DNA of 64,000 bases from contig VXBA01002855.1 in assembly GCA_013399895.1 (NCBI GenBank), forward strand, positions 1,205,979 through 1,269,978. Reading direction: 5' to 3'. The translations under genes were made by a program, and so were the position numbers. This document shows, piece after piece, positions 1 to 13,039 of this stretch (positions are counted from its first letter, which is position 1; each line of letters begins with the position of its first letter). The notes beneath the pieces were generated by a model. It was not told where the DNA came from, searched no databases, and saw only the letters and a list, made by a program, of their open reading frames with translations. The DNA is from Serilophus lunatus. Lineage: Eukaryota; Chordata; Aves; Passeriformes; Eurylaimidae.

Positions 1-3000
1 TTTTGTGTATGAGCTTTGGGAGCATTTGGTAAAACAGTAGCAATGATTAGCAAACATTTAGTAGTCTAGCAGTGTTTTGCTTGGGCACATTCATTTCAGT
101 CTCATGTTTCTGCTCTTTGAACCTATTTCTCTGAGTGTTTGCTGGCAGCCACTCAACAGCTGTGGCCTTCCTCTAACCTCTCAGAAACCTTCTTTATCTC
201 CAGTGCTCTCCTATTTCCTTCATGTGAGTCTTTTCTTTCACTGTCAGGTTTCAGGCTTAGTGAGATTATGCCATAAGTGTGGAAACTGCCCTCAGTCCAT
301 ACAGCAAAGGTGCAATCTTTATTGACGTCTGCCGTTGTGTCAGAATAAACCCTATGTCAATGTAACCTTACAACAAGGCGAGTTCTTTTTCCACACGGCT
401 GGACAAGCTTCAAGATACCACATTGTGATTTACATCTATCTTGCAGTCCTTGTCCTTCGCCTTGTTCCATATCTCTGTGAAAGTCTAATTTTCTTAGGTT
501 TTCTTCTAGTTCTGTTTGGCCCTCCAGCACTGCCTGGGGCACCCAGAAATGATGGCTGTCAGGTTCCCTTCTGGCTCATGCCAGAAAATCAGTATTGCCC
601 TGGTTTGCATTCATTTGTTGCAGGAATAAGGGGCTTTTTTTTCTTATGTGTATTTCAATCTAAATGGGAGATTTTAATCATACTAAATAGTTATGCATAA
701 AAGAGTCGTATGTAGATCATCCTGTATCTTTTAAGTCTTACTTCGCTTATTTTGAGACCTGAGTTTACCAGCAACCTTCCCAAAAGACCAAGGATTTTAA
801 ATTTCACATCATTAATCACAGCAGTTTTCTTCAGTTTGTCTCATTTATTTTTACTTATTGAATGAATTAACCCAGACTTTCAATGATGTTATGGATATTG
901 ATATGACTGTCCTTACTTAGTTTAGATAATCACAAAGAATTTTGACTAAGAACTAGTTTATGTATGGCTGAAGATCTTTCCCATTTGCACTAAGTCTAGA
1001 ACTAGTTTATTAAATGAGAAAGTAGTTCATAATTTTTCTCTTTTTAATTTTTTTTTACCAAATTAATGCTAGATATATAAGATAAAGTCTTGATCTTTAA
1101 ATCAATGGCAAAACTTGCTGTTGCTTATGGCATACTCAAGTCAGTGGCAAAATGATTTTCTCTTTTTCACTTTCCTCCAATATTCTGTTTTTCCTGATTT
1201 GTTTTGCTATGGAGAATTTGCACTGAGCAGCCTTCCACATATGTCGAACTCCCATGGGACTCATTTTGCCTAGAACACCACTCTGCTCCCCTTATCACCC
1301 AGCAAAGCTGGGTATTGATGAACTCCTCTTTGCCAAGGGTCAGAGCATAGCAGGCGCCTAAGATTTCTAATTGAGCTTAACTTTGTTGTGCTGGAAACAG
1401 AAGTATTTTGCTGTTAAATGGTATACTTGTGGAATGAGTAAATTTCAAGGAGCTTTGAGGCAAACCCTGATTTAGAGCTTCTGTCCACAGTGACACCCCA
1501 TGGACCTGCTGGAGGTTCCTCCCAGCTCTAATGCCAGTAGTCCACACTGGTCAACTGCAAATTACATGAAAAATTTAGCTCAGGATCATTCCTAGTAATT
1601 TAGTAAGAGGTTTTTGTGTGGTCCAGAAAATGTCATATCTGAGAGATCAAAAGAAAAAAAAAAAAAGATTTTTACTTACCTCCTCCTGGTTCCTTTTATT
1701 TAGTCAGTTGTTCTTTGGAAGCTATCTCCATTCCCTTCACCAAAGAGCTTGTGCTGCTTAGAGAGCAACTAGAAGAGAACATCTTCAAGGCTAGCATTGT
1801 TTATATTGTGATTTAAAGTCAATCTTTACATTATTTATCCACATAGAATGTTTCTTTCAAGCTTATTTCTCCCTGCGTTGATTACTTTCTCTGAGAAGAC
1901 CTGCCAGGTCTGTAACTGTCCCCATGTCATAGTTCCAGGACTTTACATCAGGAAGGTGTTCCATATGCCTTGCTCACCTGACCCTCTCTATCATGGAGCA
2001 GGGTTGCAGAAGACAGCTTCTTGTACTATCAGGAGAAGAGACTTTTGCATGGAACTATTTTTTTCATGACAGGTTTTTCCACAAAGCCTGTTTTCTGTCC
2101 TCTCATTCAAAGGTAGGACAGTTTTAGAAAAGGCCCTCCAGAGCTGGCAGCAGCTGGAAGACCACACAGGCAGACAGAAGTGCAACTCCAAGATGACAGA
2201 CAGAAGAACTCAGTCCTTACTTGCAAGAAAGAAGAAAATAATTACATTTTAATTATCTTTGAAAGTATAATTTGAGAAGATAGATTTTATTTGTGGAATT
2301 TATTTAGAAAAAGTTTTATAGTAATATTTAACACATATTTCAGGAAGGGAGAGTGAAAAATTTGAAACAAAATGCTTAAGAAAACATGAATTTTGTGCTG
2401 CTTGCAATAATTTGTGACTGCTCTGTCGTAAGGCATGAGACCTGATTCATCACTCTCCTATTCTAGTTTAATGCCAGTAAAATGAGACTGATTTCCATGA
2501 GTCTGGCATGAAGCTGGAATAACAAGGTAGTTGAATCAGGCACTATAATTCCCTTCTGAGATTCATGTGATGTAAACAAATACGTTTAGATTCACATTTG
2601 GGGTTTGTAATGTCTCCAGTTTCTTCCAAAATAGATTATGGTACCAGAATGCATGTTTTTAAGAAATTCTGATCTGTGTAATTTATGAAAGGTGGTTTTA
2701 TTTCATATTCTTATGGCGGTGCAGTTTAACATGGATCCTTGGGTACTGTCTGAATGATCAGAGATATAGATATTATTTGGATCAGATGCTTTTGTGTGTA
2801 TCGGGAGTAAAAGGACATCATTCAATGGCTGACTTTGAGAACCATTAGGAAGGATTTGGTCTAAGAAAGGAGATTGCAGACCTATTTCTCAGTACTAATA
2901 ATGGCTACTTGAATATTGAAGGTGGGAAATACTGTTGTGTAAATAACTGATTTATGTGGAAAGAAAATCTTAATTGTCAGATTCATCTAGCATGTAGCAC

Positions 3001-6000
3001 TTCAATGAAATATGAAGGGCTGGCTACAGTCATAAGCTACTTTGGAAAGCTGCACTATGATGTCTGAGACAACGTGACGAGAGGTCCCTTGGTGACAGTG
3101 CTGTCAGGGCAATGTGGGACCTATCTCGTGCAACACACCTTAATTGCAAATGCCTGATAGGATAAGCATGCAAATGCCTGTGTATATAGCCAGTTCCTCT
3201 CTCCCATATGTTTTTATTAATATTTCCTATACAAATCTTGTTATTGGTGCTCCCTAAAGAGCCAGGCAGTAATTTAGATGCTGATTAGTGTGTGAAACAC
3301 AGCAGAATCGCGATGTATGTTCTCTCTTGTCAGCACTTGACTGAGGAGGTGAGCAGACCTTCCAGCTACGCTTGCCACAGCAGCTGGAATACGGGAGTTT
3401 AATGAAGTGCTTGTGCAATGTGAATATTTTCAGAAACAAATACTCACTCCAGGAGGGCCTACCAGGGTATTTTATTGTAATTAAATGTAATGACATCTAA
3501 ACCAGTAGTCAAGTTTTCATTGAGAGTTACTGGCAAATAAAATCGAGCAAGTGAAAACCAAACTATTAACTGCATAAGCGTTTTTTATGTTTGTCTGTTT
3601 TGAATTTTTTTTCCTTTTCTTACCTTGGTAGTTTAGTAAAAAGCATTGGGACGCTACCTGATGTGGCAATGTGTAGGTAGAACTCTGGCAAAAGCAAAGC
3701 ATTAAATATTTTTTGATCAAGATATGTCTTCTAGAAGAAAGGAAAACTTGTGATGCAGAAAAATAAAATACTATGTCAGTAGTTTTCTACATCAGGTTTC
3801 ATTGAGCTTGTTTCACAAATACCAATGGCTAATACAGATGGTGGTAGTCAAACACGAGTGAGACAAGCTGGTAGATTAAAAACTATCCTTGTTTTACTGA
3901 TAAGGAAATTGAAATGTGAAATGACTGAAGCAAAGTTTTCCGACAATTTCAGATTTTCCTGCTACTAAATGGCAGGGCAATAAAGCATTATTTTGAAAAT
4001 TATACATTTCTCTTCTTTATTCCTAAAATTGTTTGAGTCTGTGCCATTTAAATGTGAGTTTTCAGAACAAATGGTCTCCCTTTTTGCACAACTAGCACTG
4101 AGCAGGGCTGGGGGGTAGAGCTCTGTCCCCACTACCCAAGCACACAAGCATCCCCCAGCCACACAGCAGGAAGAGAGAGCCACCCTCCTCATTACAGGAG
4201 ATGGCTAAGTGGGCCCACGGGTAGGAAAATTATTTTCTTTCTCGAATTCTATGTCATCACTGAGCACATGGATCAGAAGTCAGCAATTGGTTCATTTCTT
4301 TCACAGTTTCTGACAGCAAAGTTTGCTCATGGACACAGTATTGCTTGGCCAAGGAGATATTTCATCAAAGCTAATGACATGAAATGAAGCTGGCTGAACT
4401 ATGCCATAACAGCAGCAGTATCAGCTTTGCCACTAGCTTGGGGTGCCCTGCACTAGTTTGCGTGTGAAAGGCTGGATCCACATTTCCATTCATCTAATTT
4501 GCCTCCTTTATGGCACTGTATATACAGTGGCAGGGGCAGGATTATAAGGTGGCTTCAGACTGAACTGTGTCCCTGAAGTCTTGTCAGCAGGCTCATTTCT
4601 TTCAAATTCAAACCATTAATGTTTAAATCATTCTTTAACTAACACCTGATAGAAGCAGGCAGCTCATGGGCTACTCCCACTATCTGAGCAATTAAAGACT
4701 ATAGTTTAAGACAAAATTTAGACACTGTGACAAAAATTAACCAAATCCAAACCCTGTGATTTTTATCTGAAACTGCTCAGCTGTGTTTTCCCAATGAAAA
4801 TTCCAAATTCTGTACAAAAAGCCTACTCCAACAATTATACCAGCTTCTTACTGAGGTTTTTTTGTGTAAAGACCTGTCTCTCTGACCTGTTCTGTTTCTC
4901 CAGTGCCTGAGTGAAACCGTACAGAAAAGGGTTTCATTTGCTCTTTCCAAGGGGAAAGCAAGCAGGGCACTTAGTTGGATGAGATAAGCCTTTGCCGGAT
5001 GAGACCACTGCAGGGCCCGTGAATGATATCAGAGGCCAAGCCTTTTAAAACAGGTCACCCCTTGCCCTACATAGCTGCCCCAAGTGCATTAACATTATCC
5101 AGAGGGAGAACCAAGGTGGATGGATTTTGCTCTTACTCTATAACAACCACAAAGCTTCCCCCAGTATGGACATGCTGTTTACACAGCAGTGGGGATTTGT
5201 GGGAAGAGTGGTCAGCACCACCAAGCAGTTGTGATCCCAGCTATACCCAGCCTCCTTCCGCTTGGTTCTGACTTCATATAATGACACCTTTGGGGGAGCT
5301 CAGCTTGTTATGTCATCTTGATTGGGGAGGTGTGCTAATAAAGATTCAAAAGAGCTCTGGTAACAAGAGTGTTTAGGATGAAAATCCCCTGGTATTTCTT
5401 CCAGCTATTTCAACAATAAAGTTGGGCCAAGACTTGCAGGTTTCCCTGCAAGTGGATGAGATTTTGCTCTGGGTAAAAGCTAAAGCTTAGAGATCTAATG
5501 CTGAAAGGGGATCTGTGCAGATAGATGGGCTTTCAGAAACGTCTCTCCTTAAAAGCAAGGCATTGTTTCAGAAAGTCTGTGTATATGTCTGGACTGAAGG
5601 AAATATCCTTTAGACTGAACCTTTCATTGACTATCTATTTTTCTGAGGACACTGACTAAAGCATGAATCCCTGTTTATTTTGCTAGGTGTTACTCCAGTC
5701 TACATGAGGATCACACTAGGCTCAGGCATTATTCACCCAGCACAAGGGAAAGTCCTCAACTGCTTTTTCCTCAGCATAGGTTTAAAAATTCTCTAACAAA
5801 GTTACAGTCTTGTTTTTACATACCTCCACTTCCCAATACTTAAGTATGTACAAATCTATTCTCAGCTCTTCATAGGATTTCTATTACACCTCTTAAAAAC
5901 AAAAACACAAAAACTGTCTAGCAATTACTTGAGTCATTAGATCCCTGTTGTCTAATTAGAGCAGCTGAGAATAAGTTAATCTGGAAAAAAACCCCATATT

Positions 6001-9000
6001 TGTGATACAACACAGCTGTATTGGGTTCTGTGAACAATGCTATGGTCTATGAGGGAGGAATATGGGGCATGATTAAAAAGTCTTATTCCCTTCCGGCCCC
6101 AGAAAACCTGAAGGGAGAAGTTACCTACTGAGAACTAGGGGTTTGTTTCATGTAAAAGAGAAATAGCTGATCACTCAAATTCGCGTTCTCCATGACAGTT
6201 ATAAACGTAAGTTAATTTCTCATTCTGTATAACTGTGATTTTTGTGAACAGAATCCTGTCTGCACAGTAGTAAATGGGAACTAAAAGATGCTGACAAACC
6301 AGGGATTTCATCCTGTTCTGGGAATCAATATTTGTGATTTATTTTCTGATAATTTCCTGACCTTTCTTAAGAGGAATTTATGCTGTAATTGTTCGTTAAA
6401 GAAACTCCGCTTATAATTGTTGATGGATTTGAGAGGAATTTGATGGAGGGAGATGCATGGCTTGTTTGGCTCCCATAGGTGGAATTATCTGATTTGCAGG
6501 GGCTAACTTATGTTCTTACCTTGTACCTTCCATTCTTGTCATAAAACATCACAGAAGTTTTCTACATGATCTCTTGATGCCAAAACTGACCTGTTGCAGC
6601 AAGAGCATTAATTCCTACTTGTTTCGAGTCTCACAAGGATACTTGCTTAATGAGACATACATTCATTAATTTATTCAGATGGCTTTCAAAACATTGTAAG
6701 TTACACTAGAAAACCACTATTTGTCCAAGGAAGAATGTTCACACAATAATTAACGTAATCCTTCAGTTAGAACAAGATGGGTCTAAGTATTTTTCCTGTC
6801 AGAGAACTCCTGACTGAGCTCCAGCCCGCACTGTGCTCCAGCTCTGCTCCCTGTCATCACTAAATTCCCCATTTTACTGCTGCTACAACCCCACTGTTCC
6901 TGTCTGTCATTGCTACCTCAGGTACATGCAAGCTTTCCATGTCCCCCTTGCCTTTCATCATTTTCTCCTCCTCTACACAAAGAGATTTTGATTATTTTCT
7001 CTCTGCCTCAGTCTGTGGCATTCAGGGATCTAGGCTTCTCTTGTTCCCATTCCTTGTCGCCTCTCCTTACAAATCTATACTCTCCTTTGGGGCTTTTCTA
7101 TCAAAATGTCTGTCAAAAACAGACCTGCGATGCTCTTTCTATTCTCAAAAATAAATGCATGTCAAAATGTACAAAACTGTACAAAACCGTACCTCCAGCC
7201 TGCTCTACCTTTCCCTTCATTTCACTTGGAACACTTCATGGCTGCTGCCTCTAGTTTGTAGCTTTCACCCCTTTAGGTTCATTTCTGGCCTCTCCTTACT
7301 AATTCAAAAAATTGGAGGGTTTCTATGATTTTGTAAGTCATTCTTAAATGTCCATGTTGTCTGATGTTTTTCATTGGCACTATTTTCCCTGTAGATATGA
7401 ATGATTTCTCTAACTCTGCATAGGACCATTTTTTTTCCCAAAGTTGCCTGTCATTTAAAGGCTGCTGGGTGAAAAGGAAGGCTGGAAACTTTCCAGTTGT
7501 AGTAGGTTTAATGTCACATCACTTAGAACATTAAGTGTGCAAGTCCAAAGGGTTCAAGTTGCGCACATCCTCAGAATTAAGACCTAAAACCCAAAAAAGC
7601 TGCTGATGGCACTTTGTATTCCTTATGCAAGCCTCCGCTTGGGTTTGCAAAATACATTTTTAATCTGGGCAAATTTAGAGTTTCAGGAAGGAATGGAATG
7701 GAACTTACTTTTCATTGTTCTCTGCTGAAAGTTCCTGATTTATTCAAATTTCAGCCTTCAAAGTAAATTCAGGATCCTGAGCTAAAAAATAGTCCAGTGT
7801 TGACTCATAGATGTCTGTGGCTGTTTGGTATACAACCAATAAGAAAGATTACAAGCATATAAATAATCACTCATTTAGTCAGCCTGACTTCATACCCCAA
7901 AGTGTTTTATGGAGTTGAATAGACACTGCTAGACTGAAATAGGTACTGCTATACTTATTTACAGGTAGGGAAGTCAGGGAGGATATTAGTGACCTTACCA
8001 AAGTTCACACAAATGTCAATGGCAGGAAACTGGCCTCCTGACTGTCTTAATTCTGTATCTGTGAGATCATGCTTTAGTAATCAGCCCTGTTTTCAACTAT
8101 GCTTTTTAACCTTGAGTATGAGTGATTGGAATGTCTTTCAGATAGAGGTAATGGGAAAGACATACTTTGAAAAATCCAGTTAGTCAATTAATGTTTGCAA
8201 CATGCACAGATAAAATGGTGAAGAATGCAACAGAAAATGTGATCCAGCTGCCTGGACTGTCTTGTCCCCTCATACGCAGCACACTTACCAGCAGCCAATA
8301 TCTAGAGAATAAGTCAGATAAATTATACAGCCTAGACCTTATTCTTCCCTCAAACCTATATTTACAGACCTGCTACACCTCAGTGAAATTACACACTGAT
8401 ATCTGCAAGTGTAAAATTTTAGAAGGGGCATTGATGTCTCTGTTTTTAATGGCGTTTTATTTTGGAGCTCCAAACTACTATGCATCAAAGATATTATTTG
8501 TTATTCATCAAATATTTGTGAAATCATTGGTGGAAAACAGACACATTCTATCCATTAACCACATCAGGACAACAGTTGCAAAATAATTTGGATCATGCAA
8601 AAACTGGTTATGCACCATGTTTAGAAAGATCCAGGAGCCTCTTTTGCTTAACACAGTTTTACTTAGTTGTTCATACAGATTCACAGAGATACTCATTTTA
8701 TTAGAAATATTGAGTCTTGCCTATCTGCCATGCATATAGTCTAAAGCAAATTAAGCAACAAAAGTAAGAAGTTCCAGGAAAAATTTCAGTCTAGTAGTGT
8801 AATGAAATTTATAAGGTGAAATATTACTCTTTGTTAGGCTTTGGTTTTGCATACTCTACTCTAGGTGTTCTTCAGCGCCAGTATTGGTATACTAATAACT
8901 GCACTGGGGTGAGGTTCTTGTTATTATTTGATTGCAGTAGAGCACTTCATGTATTTGGTGCACACTGTTTGGCAACCAAGACTTTTCTGGCCATAGAAGA

Positions 9001-9321
9001 AAGTGCAGACCTTGGGCAAAACAACCCGGTACCCTGACAGCCCCACTTGTAAACCCAGAGCCCTTCTGCCAGCTTGGACAAAAGACTTGCTGCTGAAGAC
9101 TTGCTGTTATTCACAGGAAAAAATGGGAGTTAAGTATTTCAGATGTTGTTCTTATGCCTAAATGCTAATCAAGGCCTCTGGTATTAAGACATACAAAAGA
9201 GAAAGAAAAGATGTAAGTCAGGTGATTCATTTCTTATTTACAACAGTGCTGTAGGGTTGCAAGTGTTAGCACTGAGAAAAACTTATGTACTAAATTTTCT
9301 CTTTCCATATTTTTCCTTTAG
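1..9321 (+). other. PPP1R1C: PPP1R1C intron, 3' part of a long intron
   Basis: This stretch holds no exon I can support. It ends at a clear 3' splice site, a T-rich tract followed by AG at 9320-9321. I looked for the expected upstream IPP5 coding segments (N-terminal KIQF docking motif, Arg-Arg-Pro-Thr-Pro phosphorylation segment) and did not find them, so those exons probably lie left of the window. The content is AT-rich single-copy-looking DNA with a short poly-A run near 1650. The open frames here, including one at 8167-8586, show no domain, no repeat structure and no splice context, and look like chance frames. Confidence 0.6.
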
Positions 9322-9359
9322 AAAAAGATGAGAAGAGAACAAGCATCTCACAGGCAGAG
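9322..9359 (+). CDS. PPP1R1C: PPP1R1C internal exon, 38 nt
   Basis: This small internal exon belongs to protein phosphatase 1 regulatory inhibitor subunit 1C (IPP5). It is preceded by a pyrimidine-rich tract with AG at 9320-9321 and followed by a GTAAGT donor at 9360. The first two bases (AA) complete a codon begun in the upstream exon, and the remaining 36 bases read KDEKRTSISQAE, ending in phase 0. This aligns with the human IPP5 segment IDDKRGPNTQGE as I recall it, and the next exon continues the same alignment. The conserved Lys-Arg pair and the position just before the SPKQRKQS block support the assignment. The segment is hydrophilic and probably disordered. The call rests on splice phase plus order with the two downstream exons; alone this exon would be too short to identify. 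Confidence 0.85.
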
Positions 9360-11131
9360 GTAAGTGAAATACTTTTTTTTAAAAAAACAAACCATACTTA
9401 CTGTTAAAATAGATCTATTGTTGAAACCCCTTTGAAACTCACTGATCCATCCTGGTTAATATTTTTATTTACATTGTCGTGCCATCTACAGTAACACAGC
9501 CTTTTAAGAACTATCATTTGCAAACCAGGGCTGCGTAAAGCTGTGTTGTGTGTCAGTTCTGCTGGCTCTCCGTTCTCCCTGTAGCAGGGAATTGGGAGAG
9601 GCATGCCCGCCCTCTGCCCCACTGTCATGCCCTGGCAAAGCTAACAAACCTGGCCCAAGGTGACCCTGCCAGCTCACCCCATCCAAGCATTGATTTGAAT
9701 CTGCAGATCACTGCTGGTCTGTGAACACATTGCAAACTCCTCTCTACTCTCTCCATCATTTGCTAAGCCTACAGCAGGCAGAGCAGGGATGTTGTTTGCA
9801 CTAGAGTTAAAAGTCAGCTTCTCCAATCTTGTTTTCTTATCTCCCCTTGCATAGTTCCTGCAATTCCCTGATCTCTTTCTCCTTCACCCATTGCCCAGAA
9901 CAGCAGGCAGCACTTTAAATAGCAGCAGGAGGTATTGATTGGTTCAAATTTGGACTCAAATACAGACTTATAAAGATTTACTGGGGTGAGGATCAACAAC
10001 CTATCCCATAGTGCGTATAAATAGCTTTCTCTTTCCAAAGAAGACAATATTTTATTTATAAATGTTATCATTCCATCCATTGTGATAAGGTAAGGTTTTA
10101 GGATTGACCATATTTGTGTGATTGTGGTTCTGTTAAGAGCTGTCTCAAACATTCCATGAAGAAGTAGGTCCGATTAGAAGTCACAGTCTACATACTAGGC
10201 CCTTTTTAGAATATTCGGGGAAAGGCAACATTACTATTATCAAATACAATTAGAAATTCATTAGATGAGAGAAAAAAAAAAAGCTTCCCTTCACACAGCT
10301 TTTCCTTAACCTTTTTGTTAGGAATGTGATATGGTGCTTATATCTTCCAAAGCTAGCTATGGGTATGACCTTACGTAGCTTTATTGTCCTTTGTATGTCA
10401 ACATATTTCATGTGGATGTAATATGAACATCAGTTTAGCTGTGTTCATTTTGCAAAAGCTTCTCTGCTTTAGCACTAAATGTGTTCCAGTTAGCTTTTGC
10501 TAGCTAAACATTGGTATAATTATTCTACTATTACTCTGTGTGTCATTTTACTACCATTATTTTGGAATCAATTCTCTCTTGTGTATAGATGCAATTTCGG
10601 GGCTGTAAAAAGTTTAACTGTGTCTAAATATAACACTCAAAGCAGGCTCAGTTAAAGTCTGAGTGATCGGCTGCTGAAATTATTATCTTAGGAGTGATAG
10701 AACACATTGAAAAAAGTGAAGGGAGAGAGATTTTCCACTTTTTTTATGTTAAAACGTATATATTAATAATTGTGGTTTTACCCTACCCATACATATACAA
10801 TCACTGATTACACTGTATTTAATTGGAATATTAGTTAATATAAATCTTCAAATTATTTTAATGTATGTAAACATTTATTTGCCCTATGACAGTCAGTTAC
10901 ACAGACTGTTAAAAGCACAGGATATCCATAGTATTTTTTTAGACTGAAGAGTAATTTTCAGTAATATTGTGTCTGTCTTGCATGAGAGTCATAAAGGTTG
11001 TCCATCAAAAGCATATTTTTGTCTATACCCTCTGAAAGCAGCTGTGGAGCAAGACTCAGAGCTGCCATGAACAGAAATCTCTTCTTGTGCCCAACTCTTA
11101 CTGCCTCTCTCTGTGTTTTGTCCCTTCCCAG
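9360..11131 (+). other. PPP1R1C: PPP1R1C intron
   Basis: This intron of about 1.8 kb is bounded by a GTAAGT donor at 9360 and a CCCTTCCCAG acceptor ending at 11131. It is AT-rich. I see no coding signal, RNA gene or recognisable repeat in it, apart from a short A run near 10270. Confidence 0.85.
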
Positions 11132-11192
11132 TCCCAGAGTGCCTCTCCCAAGCAGAGGAAGCAGAGCGTCTTCACCCCACCTGCCCTCAAAG
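11132..11192 (+). CDS. PPP1R1C: PPP1R1C internal exon with the SPKQRKQS block
   Basis: This 61-nt exon has an acceptor CCCTTCCCAG (AG at 11130-11131) and a donor GTACTG at 11193. It starts in phase 0, encodes 20 codons reading SQSASPKQRKQSVFTPPALK, and leaves one G for the next exon. Human IPP5 has LQNASPKQRKQSVYTPPTIK here as I recall it, so the match is strong and diagnostic for PPP1R1C among the PP1 inhibitor-1/DARPP-32 family. The Ser-Pro, Arg-Lys-Gln-Ser and Thr-Pro-Pro elements are plausible kinase sites by inference only. The protein inhibits the protein phosphatase 1 catalytic subunit in the cytosol. The inhibitory docking and phospho-threonine segments come from exons outside the window. 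The following intron is 22.6 kb. Confidence 0.95.
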
Positions 11193-12982
11193 GTACTGTG
11201 CGCATCCTGCCCCTGCCCCTCCTGCCATGGCTCAGTGCCTTCTCTCCCAAAGGAAACGCTAGGGCATAAGCACTGGCTCTGCCCACGAGCTTTGCTATTT
11301 TTATTAGTTTGATGATTCGATGCCAGACTTTGAAGAGAGTTCTTTGAATATGTAAGTTCTATTAGTGCTTATCCCATGGAGTTCTCTGTTTCTTATTTAA
11401 ACCACTCCTCCATAGTCTTCCTCCTTCTCCAGGCAACTGTGAAAAGGAGAATAGCCAAAACTGTGGGCTAGCTGTCTGATCATAGGAAGTGTGAAGCCTT
11501 TCTTGGGCAGATAGGGAAAAATGAGAAATCTTGACAAATATTTCAAGGGCTAACATATTTTCTAAAAATACATATAAAAGCAGCAGGAATAGCAGCTGGG
11601 ATCAGAGCAGCTACATTTAGGGCTTGCTTCTCGAGTAACTCCGAACAGTTTGACTTTACAGTGCTTGTAGTGAAGCAAGATCTGTAAGTGATTCACCAGC
11701 ACTTCTGACTGACACTTGTCAGAGCAGGGTTATTTTCAGACTGCAGACCAAAGGCTGCAGTGTCTCTTAACAGATAATGAATACATACATTTCCCTTTGT
11801 CAGCTTAACACAATATATTACCTGGCAGAAAAGGTGGGATATCTGATTTGCTGTGTGAAGTATTGACACTGTGATTAGGTAATTTACCATATCAGCCAGT
11901 TCTATATATCTCATTCTGTAGCTTCAGTTCTTTAGCGCTTGTCTTAGCCACTTGTCTCAGTTAAAACATCACTCAGCTATCACAAAAGATGATCTATTCT
12001 TAAAAATGGGCTGAAATTTGTGTACTGGATATTAGAAACAACCTTATTAGAGTCAATTACAATAGTTTTTGTGGCTCAAGGCCGGACTGTGGCTGCTGCA
12101 GCAAGCTGTAGCAGACCTGTGTGTCTGCAGAGCCTGTGTCATGTTATGGTGCAACACGCAGGTTCTTATTACTAGATATCTGTGTGTAATTTGGCTCCTG
12201 CCTTTACTTTCCTAAATGAAAATGCACAAGTGTTTCTACAGACAGAACAAATAGCTGACTCATTTCAGAGCATTGTTCTTTTTACTGGAATACAGCGTGC
12301 TGGAAAAATCAATGTGAGAGCTATTGATCTAAGTGGTAATCTGGAGAGGAACTCAGCCAGCCAACCAGATAACAGCTTAGTATGGTGTGCTTCTTAATAT
12401 TATATTACCAAACCTAATGGGTGTCAAAGAGGTTTTCCATTTTGCTTTCATAGATATTCCTTTTTCTAACCTGCCACACTAGTGTTTGTTAATTCCATGC
12501 TCTTATGTACTTGCTCAATGTTGGCAAAATCGGTATCTGAAAATTACACCAAACTAATCCATCATGTTTTCTGTATGTTATGATTTGCCTCTTGCCACAG
12601 TTTTTTCTAGGTATAACAGCATCCTTAACTGAGGATTCATCACCTCTAGTTCCTCTATTTTTGCTACTTTTTCTTCTGTTACTCTTCGACTTTTTTTGTC
12701 CTGACTTCAAATTCTCTCATGCTTTAAGCTCTCCTTCTTCGTGTGCAGAGGTTGGCTTGAGCCTGCCAATGAAAAATACCAGAAAAACAACCAGAGGAGT
12801 GTTTCTCTATTTAAATAGTCACTAGTTTCCTTGGGGCAATCTTTTCCAGTCAATTCTCATTATGTAAGGACTTTTCCTCCTATTTACTAATCTGCTTCTC
12901 ATTCTGTTTAACAAAGCCAAGAAGAATCCTTTGGTCCCTTTCCTCTGTACCAAAGCAGATGCCCAAATGTTTTAGCACAAAG

Positions 12983-13039
12983 ATCCATCCATCCATCCAT
13001 CCATCCATCCATCCATCCATCCATCCATCCATCCATCCA
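12983..13039. repeat. (ATCC)n tetranucleotide microsatellite
   Basis: About 14 uninterrupted copies of ATCC (GGAT on the other strand) lie in the last PPP1R1C intron. The repeat creates artificial open frames that read as repeated Ile-His-Pro-Ser or Trp-Met-Asp-Gly, and these are not genes. The perfect array is expected to be length-polymorphic. Confidence 0.98.

Noticed and set aside
8167..8586. 139-codon frame in the first intron segment
   Set aside because: It has no recognisable domain and no splice or promoter context, and its composition is like surrounding AT-rich DNA. A chance frame.
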